Below, in pieces: positions 57,846-64,000 of a stretch of 64,000 nucleotides of DNA. The DNA is from an uncultured Clostridia bacterium (GTDB taxonomy: Bacteria; Bacillota; Clostridia; Oscillospirales; Acutalibacteraceae): NCBI GenBank assembly GCA_937907605.1, contig CALCYI010000017.1, positions 24,592 to 88,591 on the forward strand, read 5' to 3'. The notes under the pieces are model-generated. The model did not search any database and was not told where the DNA came from. It saw nothing but the letters and a program-made list of their open reading frames with translations. Position 1 is the stretch's first letter. Each line of letters begins with the position of its first letter. Position numbers and translations under genes: made by a program.

Positions 57846-59063
57846 ATGAAAAGAGGAAAATTTTTTATAACGACGTTACTGATTATAACCGTGCTTCTTG
57901 CGGCGCTTCCCGCGCGGGCGGCGAGCCGCGACGAGCTTGTAAATAAGCTCATATCCGTTGCGCAAAGCGAGGTCGGCTACGAGGGGACGAGTACGTATTC
58001 CAAATACGGTGAGTGGTACGGCTATCAGGGCGGCTGGTGCACCACCTTCGCGCTCTGGTGCTTTAATAAAACGGGCGAGGCGTACGGCGTTTCGCTCTAT
58101 GCCAATATCGTGCCCGGCGGCGGAAACTGTAACTCGATGATAAGCTGGTTTAAAAACAGGGGAAGATACCATACGCGCTCCTCGGGCTATAAGCCGAAGA
58201 AGGGCGACCTCGTGTTCTTTGACTGGAGCGGCAACGGCTCCGCGCAGCACGTCGGCATACTGAAAAGCGTCAGCGACGGCACGGTTTATACTATCGAGGG
58301 TAACTGCTCGGGCAAGGTTAAGGCGAAAAGCTATAATTCCTCGTCGAATTCAGTCTATGCGAGCGTGAACAGCATACTCGGCTACGGCAATCCCGACTGG
58401 GCTGCGGTAACGGGAAATCAGACCACGAAGGCTACGACTACTACCAAAAAGCAGACCACAACAACCACCACTACGACAAAGCCCGCTACAACCGCGCAGA
58501 CCACTACCGCCGAAACCGCGACGACCGAAAGCACGACAAGTACAACGACAACAACCACCACTACTACAATTACAACGACCACAACTACGGCGGCTCCCGT
58601 TCCCCTAAAGGATATGAAAATTCACGCCTCGAATACCGCTCTTGAAATCGGCGACAGCGTTAAGCTTGATTATGAGGTGAGCCCCGTAAACGCGAGCGCG
58701 GTAGTCGGCTACTTCTGCGACGAGGAGGGAGTTATAGAGATTTCCGATACGGGCGTTATTACCGCGACGGGCGAGGGCACGGCGACGGTTGTTGTATGCG
58801 CTAACGACACAATTTACCGTCAGTGCGACTTTACCGTAAGCGCGGCGCAGGCGCAGGTTACCCGTCATACTCCCCAAACCGTTGAAACCACGCAGGGTAC
58901 GGTTAAGTCAAAAAAGCAGCGGCTTTCCGAGCTCGGAATAAACGTAGAAAAGCTGAAAGCTCATTTCGGCTACTATAAATATCCTTTTGCCCTTATCTGT
59001 ACGACTGCCGCGGCGGTATTGATAATCAGCCTCATTAAACGCTGTAAAAAAACGGAGAATTAA
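57846..59063 (+). CDS. Surface CHAP-domain amidase with Thr-rich linker and Ig-like domain
   Basis: 405 residues from the ATG at 57846 (an in-frame ATG at 57801 lies in the terminator). Signal peptide (1-25, ending ARAASRD). CHAP/NlpC-type domain with Cys ~65 (GGWCTTFALWC) and His ~135 (AQHVGIL), then EGN. A ~55-residue Thr-rich linker (58,425-58,600, almost only ACN codons), a BIG2-like domain (SNTALEIGDSVKLDYEVSPV ... GTATVVV), and a C-terminal membrane helix with basic tail. It likely cuts peptidoglycan peptides or crosslinks at the surface. Confidence 0.87.
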   Translation: MKRGKFFITTLLIITVLLAALPARAASRDELVNKLISVAQSEVGYEGTSTYSKYGEWYGYQGGWCTTFALWCFNKTGEAYGVSLYANIVPGGGNCNSMISWFKNRGRYHTRSSGYKPKKGDLVFFDWSGNGSAQHVGILKSVSDGTVYTIEGNCSGKVKAKSYNSSSNSVYASVNSILGYGNPDWAAVTGNQTTKATTTTKKQTTTTTTTTKPATTAQTTTAETATTESTTSTTTTTTTTTITTTTTTAAPVPLKDMKIHASNTALEIGDSVKLDYEVSPVNASAVVGYFCDEEGVIEISDTGVITATGEGTATVVVCANDTIYRQCDFTVSAAQAQVTRHTPQTVETTQGTVKSKKQRLSELGINVEKLKAHFGYYKYPFALICTTAAAVLIISLIKRCKKTEN

Positions 59064-59083
59064 TATATAAGCGGAGAGAAAAA

Positions 59084-60439
59084 ATGAAAAAACAGCAAAA
59101 AATAATTCTGCTAAAGAGCACGCTGATTATTTTTTTGAGCTTTTTGCTTACCTCAATAGGACATCTTGCGTGGATGTACCGCCTAATGACAATGACGACT
59201 GCGAAAACGTCAGATTTACTGACGGTTGTGGCGGGATATTTGCTTCAGGCCTTTGGAATCGGCGTGTTTGCAGCCGTGCAGCACCGCAAGGAAATTGCCG
59301 AACGCAGCTTATATGTTGCCGCTGTTATAGGATATGCCGTCTTTTTGATTCCTGCCGTAATCGGAACAAGCCTTGCAGGAGTTGTGGTTTTCGGTTTTTT
59401 GCTTAGCTTGTGCTGCGGGACAATCGCGGGCTATTATCTGTTATATCTCACCAAAGCAGAGGAAAAGCACCGCGCCGTTTCCTTCGGAGTAGGTTATGGG
59501 CTGACAACCGTTGCGGCGTGGCTGCTGTCGATGTTGCGGCATGAGAAGCTGTACTATGGCGGACAGGTGATTTTAATCGGCATATCCCTGGCGTTGCTTT
59601 GTATTCTCAGCGTGTATATTAAAGCCGAGGAAAATACTGACAAAAACGAAGGAAATCAGACAAATATAAAGAATGCCGCATTAAAAAAACAGCTGCTGTT
59701 ATCCGTTGGGATAATATTTCTGATGAGTCTGGTTAACAATATCGGCTTTTCATTTTCTACGCCGGAGCTTCAAAACGGGATGAGGCTGGAATTTTCCCGT
59801 TTGTTTTATGCAGTTGGACTGATAGCAGCGGGCTTCGCTACGGATAAAAGCCGCAAGAGCGGCGCTGCCTGCGCGCTCGCAGCGCTGATTATTCCGTTTA
59901 TTGTTCTTGCGCTGCGCGGAGAAACCTTTTCCTCGGTAATGTTCTGGGCGCTGGGTTATTTTGCTTTCGGATTTACTTCTGTTTACCGTATTATTCTGTT
60001 TTCGGACACGGCAAAGCGATATGACCTTTTGTATTTGGCGGGCTTCGGACTTCTGACGGGCAGAATAGGCGACGCTGCGGGCTCCGCTATTTCCTTTGCG
60101 CTGGCGGGAAGCGAGGTGCTCAGGGTAATTATTTCCGCTGCTCTTTTTGCCGTTACGGTGCTTCTGTTTTTCAGACTTTATCAGCTTTTGTATATTCCCG
60201 AGGCAAAGCGTCACAGGAGCGAGCGGGAGGTATTCGATGATTTTTCAGTTAAGCACGACCTCTCCTCAAGGGAGAGGGAGGTTCTGAGGCTTATGCTTGA
60301 GGACAATACCAACAAGGAAATATCCGAGGTTCTGTGTATTTCCGAAAACACGGTGAAGTTCCATATGCGCAACCTTCTTCAAAAAACGGGCTGCAAAAGC
60401 CGAAGCGAGCTGAGGGCGCTCTATCACGGCAGCAGATAA
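59084..60439 (+). CDS. Membrane-bound LuxR-type regulator (MFS-like N-terminus)
   Basis: 451 residues. About 12 hydrophobic helices (~10-375), MFS-like in rhythm, then a C-terminal GerE/LuxR winged helix: LSSREREVLRLMLEDNTNKEISEVLCISENTVKFHMRNLLQKTGCKSRSELRAL (~395-450). Such one-component membrane receptors, known from Eggerthella-like gut anaerobes, sense a ligand in the membrane and regulate nearby genes. A terminator follows and a large surface-protein gene is next, a plausible target. Confidence 0.88.
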   Translation: MKKQQKIILLKSTLIIFLSFLLTSIGHLAWMYRLMTMTTAKTSDLLTVVAGYLLQAFGIGVFAAVQHRKEIAERSLYVAAVIGYAVFLIPAVIGTSLAGVVVFGFLLSLCCGTIAGYYLLYLTKAEEKHRAVSFGVGYGLTTVAAWLLSMLRHEKLYYGGQVILIGISLALLCILSVYIKAEENTDKNEGNQTNIKNAALKKQLLLSVGIIFLMSLVNNIGFSFSTPELQNGMRLEFSRLFYAVGLIAAGFATDKSRKSGAACALAALIIPFIVLALRGETFSSVMFWALGYFAFGFTSVYRIILFSDTAKRYDLLYLAGFGLLTGRIGDAAGSAISFALAGSEVLRVIISAALFAVTVLLFFRLYQLLYIPEAKRHRSEREVFDDFSVKHDLSSREREVLRLMLEDNTNKEISEVLCISENTVKFHMRNLLQKTGCKSRSELRALYHGSR

Positions 60440-60452
60440 AATTTAAACGACG

Positions 60453-60500
60453 GGCTGTCTTAAGGCGGGGTTTTTGCCTTAAGGCAGCCTCTTATTTTTT
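60453..60500 (+). terminator. Terminator after the LuxR-type gene
   Basis: GGCTGTCTTAAGGC and GCCTTAAGGCAGCC pair around a GGGGTTTTT loop, followed by TCTTATTTTTT. Confidence 0.92.
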
Positions 60501-60609
60501 GCATATAAGCCCGACCTATCCTAAAACTATCCCTGCATTTTTAAGACTTTAATGATAAAATAAAGCCGTAAGAACAGCAACCTCAAGTAATATTAAGGAG
60601 AAAAATATT

Positions 60610-62739
60610 ATGAAAAAAAGAATAATCAGTTTTGTTATGGCGGCAATACTTTTGCTGACCATGCTGCCGATGACGGCGCTTGCCGAAAACGGTCCCTCCC
60701 AAGCGCACTGGCAGGAGGGCGACAGCGAAGTTTATATGGCTTTTTTGAGCTTGTATAACACTCGTACGGAGGAGACATACAGCTTTCTGGAAAATAATCG
60801 TGTTAACGCCGACGCGTACCCCGGCGTTACGTATGAGCGCAGCACAAATGAGCTGAAATTTGATTCTGTTGCCGATGCCGACAGCGGAAAGCTGGTGCTG
60901 CGCGCAAATATGATGGGCGACGATTTTAAAATCAGGATTGACGGGAGGATCTCCCTTGCTAAAATCGACGTCTGGGGCGACTGGTACGACGGAAATCTAA
61001 CCGTTGCGGGCAACGGCGAGCTGACCGTTAATGCCGAAAAGGCGTATGACGCGGCTATTAATATGTACGCGGAGCATACGCCCGCCAAGCTTACCTTCGG
61101 TAAAGACGTTAAGGCTACGCTCTTCTCAAAAAACAACGTGGCGGTGCAGACAATATGCTCTGTAAATCCCGACGCGGCACAGGCTTATGTTTTTGAAAAC
61201 GGTCAAAGCGCGACGGTTGCCAAAAGGAACTGGAGCTATAACGAGCCCGTATATATTCCCGGAATTCGTATGGAGGACGCTGAGGACGACGTATGGGCGG
61301 GTTACAGAGTGACCTCTGCGTCCGACCCCGACGGTTTTTATGCCGTTAACGAGGGCTGGCGCGGCGACGATACGGCGAACACGCTTTATTGGGTACAGAA
61401 ATATCAATACGTAGCAAGATATAATGCTTATATTGAGGACAGAAATTTCTTTAAGGACAATCCGAAGGTAACTCAGGACGGCTCTCTGGAATATACGGAG
61501 GCGGAGTGGAACGCACAGACCGACTTTACGTATCAGACCGTACCGAGCGGCGAGCCCGCAAATATAGGCTACTATAATCCCGATGAGCCCGAAGGCGAAA
61601 ACGCCTATACGCTTATACAGGTACGCAGCGCTTCGGACCCCGAAGGCAGCTACGGTGCGCAGGAATATAGCGCTTATAACAGTAACGACGAGCTTATTGA
61701 AACGGGATATTATATCTACCGTCTTGTTAACGCGCCGAATAGCAGCAGACTAATCAAGGACGACGCCTTTGCGGAGCTTCAGATACCCGAGGACGAGCTG
61801 GAGGCTAACGGCTGGAGCTTTGTACCCGGCTATGACAGGGTTGAATTTAAATGGACGGGAAGGCTTATTGACTCGGTGTATCCTCTGGCGAAGGACGGCA
61901 GCGGAAATAAGTACGTTAAAGGTTATGATAACGCCGTATACCGTTACGCCGAGGGCAGCGGAATAAACATCGGCAGCACCTTCTATTACTATTTTGAGGA
62001 GGCGCCCGAGGTAGACGCAGACAGTTTAACCGTAGTTACAGAGCTTGTTGAGGCTGACGGATTATATGACTATGCTATTGCTGAAAATCCGTTTGAATAT
62101 AATACCGAAGCTCCCGAGCATACTCATAGCTACGGCAAGGGCGTTGTAACCCAAAAGGCAGCCTTCGGAAGAAACGGCATAATCACATATACCTGTTCGT
62201 GCGGCGACAAGAAATACGGCACAATTCCCATGCTGAAAACGGCTGTTCTTTCAGCCTCTAATTTCACATATGACGGCAAGAGGAAGACCCCCGGCGTAAC
62301 CGTTAAGGACAGCGCCGGAAGAGTGCTTTCAAGAAGCTATTATGACGTGAAATACAGCAGCAACAATTACGCTATCGGAACGGCGACGGTTACGCTGACC
62401 TTTAAGGGCAATTACAGCGGTACAAGGGTACTGAAATTCAATATAATTCCGCGCGGCACGGCGATTTCAAAGCTGAAATCAGGCAAGAGAACTCTGACCG
62501 TGAACTGGAAAAAGCAGGCTGCGCAGACCAACGGATACCAGATTCAGTACAGCACAGATAAGACGTTTAGGACGGGCGTTAAAACGGTAAACATTTTTAA
62601 GGTTAAAACGGTTAAAAAGGCATTCAAAAAGCTGCAGAGCAAGAAAGTATATTATGTCCGCGTCCGCACCTTCAAAAAGGTCGGCGCCACCTATTATTAT
62701 TCAACCTGGTCGCCGACCAGATACGTTAAAGTAAAATAA
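60610..62739 (+). CDS. Large secreted surface protein with MBG/Ig-like and fibronectin-III-like C-terminus
   Basis: 709 residues. Signal peptide (1-25, TALAENG). Residues ~90-190 resemble the carbohydrate-binding beta-helix strips of DUF4353-like proteins (LTVAGNGELTVNAEKAYDAAI). Two internal copies of a SASDPxGxY module follow (~236, ~345). The C-terminal ~190 residues hold an MBG-like domain (NFTYDGKRKTPGVTVKD...GNYSGTRVLKFNI) and a fibronectin-III-like domain rich in Lys (VNWKKQAAQTNGYQIQYS). No LPXTG or dockerin. AAGGAGA precedes the ATG. Function not assignable. Confidence 0.72.
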   Translation: MKKRIISFVMAAILLLTMLPMTALAENGPSQAHWQEGDSEVYMAFLSLYNTRTEETYSFLENNRVNADAYPGVTYERSTNELKFDSVADADSGKLVLRANMMGDDFKIRIDGRISLAKIDVWGDWYDGNLTVAGNGELTVNAEKAYDAAINMYAEHTPAKLTFGKDVKATLFSKNNVAVQTICSVNPDAAQAYVFENGQSATVAKRNWSYNEPVYIPGIRMEDAEDDVWAGYRVTSASDPDGFYAVNEGWRGDDTANTLYWVQKYQYVARYNAYIEDRNFFKDNPKVTQDGSLEYTEAEWNAQTDFTYQTVPSGEPANIGYYNPDEPEGENAYTLIQVRSASDPEGSYGAQEYSAYNSNDELIETGYYIYRLVNAPNSSRLIKDDAFAELQIPEDELEANGWSFVPGYDRVEFKWTGRLIDSVYPLAKDGSGNKYVKGYDNAVYRYAEGSGINIGSTFYYYFEEAPEVDADSLTVVTELVEADGLYDYAIAENPFEYNTEAPEHTHSYGKGVVTQKAAFGRNGIITYTCSCGDKKYGTIPMLKTAVLSASNFTYDGKRKTPGVTVKDSAGRVLSRSYYDVKYSSNNYAIGTATVTLTFKGNYSGTRVLKFNIIPRGTAISKLKSGKRTLTVNWKKQAAQTNGYQIQYSTDKTFRTGVKTVNIFKVKTVKKAFKKLQSKKVYYVRVRTFKKVGATYYYSTWSPTRYVKVK

Positions 62740-62762
62740 GAATATAAAAGCTTAAAATCGAA

Positions 62763-62798
62763 TTAAGGTTTATGCGACGTGCATAAACCTTAATTTTT
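62763..62798 (+). terminator. Terminator after the surface-protein gene
   Basis: TTAAGGTTTATGC-GACGT-GCATAAACCTTAA followed by TTTTTAT. Confidence 0.92.
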
Positions 62799-62801
62799 AT
62801 A

Positions 62802-62829
62802 TTGCAATCTTTGTTCAAAGTGCTATAAT
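62802..62829 (+). promoter_or_regulatory. Promoter of ilvE
   Basis: TTGCAA (62802-62807), 16-nt spacer, TATAAT (62824-62829). A second TATAAT at 62836-62841 could give an alternative start. I see no T-box or leader peptide in the short leader. Confidence 0.65.
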
Positions 62830-62865
62830 AAATTCTATAATATAACAAACAAAGGAGATGTTCTT

Positions 62866-63891
62866 ATGGAAAAGAAGAATATTGACTGGGGCTCGCTCAG
62901 CTTCGCTTATATGCCCACCGATTACCGCTTCGTTGCCAACTTCAAGGACGGCAAGTGGGACGAGGGCGCGCTTATCACAGACCCGACCGTTACTATGACG
63001 GAGTGCGCGGGCGTGCTTCAGTATGCCCAGACCTGCTTTGAGGGCTTAAAGGCTTATACCACCGAGGACGGCAAAATCGTTTGCTTCCGTCCCGATCTTA
63101 ACGCTTCAAGAATGGCGGATTCCTGCCGTACGCTCGAGATGCCCGTATATCCCGAGGACAAGTTCATTGAGGCGGTTAAGGAGGTCGTTAAGGCTAACGC
63201 TGCATGGGTACCCCCCTACGGCAGCGGCGCAACCCTTTATATCAGACCGTATATGTTCGGCTCTAACGCAGTTATCGGCGTAAAGCCTGCTGACGAATAT
63301 CAGTTCAGAATCCTCGTAACGCCCGTAGGTCCTTACTTCAAGGGCGGCGCAAAGCCGATTACCATCCGCGTTTCACATCTTGACCGAGCTGCGCCGAGAG
63401 GCACGGGACATATCAAGGCGGGTCTTAACTACGCTATGAGCCTTCATAATATCGTTGACGCGCACAACAACGGCTTTGACGAGAATATGTACCTCGACCC
63501 CGCAACGAGAACGAAGGTAGAGGAAACGGGCGGCGCGAACTTCCTTTTCGTTACTAAGGACGGCACCGTGGTTACTCCTAAGTCAAACTCAATTCTTCCC
63601 TCTATCACAAGGCGTTCGCTTATGGTCGTTGCGGAAAAATATCTCGGCTTAAAGGTTGAACACAGAGAGGTTACTCTCGAAGAGGTTAAGGATATGGCTG
63701 AATGCGGTCTTTGCGGCACCGCGGCGGTTATTTCTCCCGTTGGCAAAATTGTCAACGACGGAGAGGAAATCTGCTTCCCGTCAGGCATGGAGGAAATGGG
63801 TCCGATTACCAAGAAGCTTTACGATACCTTAACGGGTATACAAATGGGCAGAATCGAAGCTCCCGAAGGCTGGATAGTTGAAATAGACTGA
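62866..63891 (+). CDS. ilvE: Branched-chain amino acid aminotransferase
   Basis: 341 residues. PLP enzyme that interconverts leucine, isoleucine and valine with their 2-oxo acids. Group II features: AQTCFEGLKAY, RPDLNASRMADSC, LYIRPYMFG, KAGLNYAMSLHNIVDAHNNGFDENMYLD (catalytic Lys in GHIKAGLNY) and the late ECGLCGTAAVISPVG. AAGGAGAT precedes the ATG. Monocistronic. Confidence 0.96.
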   Translation: MEKKNIDWGSLSFAYMPTDYRFVANFKDGKWDEGALITDPTVTMTECAGVLQYAQTCFEGLKAYTTEDGKIVCFRPDLNASRMADSCRTLEMPVYPEDKFIEAVKEVVKANAAWVPPYGSGATLYIRPYMFGSNAVIGVKPADEYQFRILVTPVGPYFKGGAKPITIRVSHLDRAAPRGTGHIKAGLNYAMSLHNIVDAHNNGFDENMYLDPATRTKVEETGGANFLFVTKDGTVVTPKSNSILPSITRRSLMVVAEKYLGLKVEHREVTLEEVKDMAECGLCGTAAVISPVGKIVNDGEEICFPSGMEEMGPITKKLYDTLTGIQMGRIEAPEGWIVEID

Positions 63892-63904
63892 TAATTGTAA
63901 AACA

Positions 63905-63943
63905 AAAAGACCGTTGTCGGAGTATCTCTCGACAACGGTCTTT
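63905..63943. terminator. Terminator hairpin after ilvE
   Basis: AAAGACCGTTGTCG and CGACAACGGTCTTT form a 14-bp stem. The tail AGTTGG is poor in T on the plus side. Confidence 0.8.
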
Positions 63944-63967
63944 AGTTGGTCTTCAGCACAGAATAAA

Positions 63968-63986
63968 CCCCCAGTTCTACTGGGGG
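63968..63986. repeat. Hairpin CCCCCAGT-TCT-ACTGGGGG at the window edge
   Basis: A perfect 8-bp stem flanked by AATAAA on both sides, cut off by the end of the window. IS200/IS605 elements begin with such a subterminal hairpin, so an insertion sequence may start here; the following bases are needed to tell. Confidence 0.35.
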
Positions 63987-64000
63987 AATAAAAACGCTTT

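Noticed and set aside
58425..58600. ACN-rich tract as a minisatellite or CRISPR
   Set aside because: It is an ordinary coding Thr-rich linker of a surface protein, read in frame without interruption.

Overview
The window is chromosomal DNA from a member of the Bacillota, class Clostridia, most likely an Oscillospiraceae/Ruminococcaceae-type gut anaerobe. The reasons are the classical Firmicute origin genes (dnaA-dnaN-yaaA-recF-remB-gyrB-gyrA), strong AGGAGG-type ribosome sites, TTGACA/TATAAT promoters, BspA-like and dockerin-like surface proteins, and dispersed intergenic repeats of a style common in gut Clostridia. No complete mobile element, phage or CRISPR array is present. Species cannot be named from the sequence.

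Layout. 0-5 kb: tRNA-Arg(CCU), meso-diaminopimelate dehydrogenase, and a PadR-controlled operon with two HAAS-domain membrane proteins. 5-11 kb: a single-helix YetF-like protein, a CDF transporter core, a membrane-tethered metallophosphoesterase, a three-gene DUF5058/membrane protein/M20 peptidase operon, and an exported fibronectin-III protein. 11.5-13.9 kb: an FMN riboswitch driving ribU, then gtrA and class II aldolase fba. 14-17.6 kb: a lipoyl-less E2 acyltransferase with a long coiled-coil tail, a secreted transglutaminase-like protein and a 58-residue exported peptide. 17.6-20.8 kb, minus strand: a degenerate LCP protein followed by the folate genes folE, folP, folB and folK.

20.9-29.7 kb is the replication-initiation block, with a likely oriC between dnaA and dnaN. 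It is followed by an LCP ligase gene, a YtrA-type GntR/ABC transporter operon, a histidine phosphatase, an XRE regulator and MTA/SAH nucleosidase. 37.4-48.2 kb is the second origin block (rpmH, rnpA, yidD, yidC, khpB/jag, mnmE, mnmG, rsmG, noc, parS sites, parA, parB, serS). It lies on the same strand as dnaA, whereas this cluster is usually divergent from dnaA. 48.7-57.8 kb: a mosaic subtilase with leucine-rich repeats, a zinc-ribbon membrane protein, an S1-domain protein, DUF951, prfA, a Sua5-CoaE fusion and an M18 aminopeptidase. 57.8-64 kb: a CHAP-domain wall hydrolase, a membrane-bound LuxR regulator, a large surface protein, and branched-chain aminotransferase.

The most unusual material lies outside the genes. 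Two copies of a roughly 200-nt element (13.9 and 34.7 kb) keep single-stranded linkers while their stems change sequence on both sides, which suggests a structured RNA or hairpin element. A second family consists of AATT-centred heptamer runs around short GC hairpins (at least seven sites). These often start exactly at a stop codon and supply the ends of neighbouring genes. A third, REP-like palindrome sits in frame inside the subtilase gene and nested in one copy of the first element. Protein-level oddities include the Sua5-CoaE fusion, the E2 protein without lipoyl domain, a naturally Ala-substituted quinolone pocket in GyrA and the LCP-like protein that heads the folate operon.
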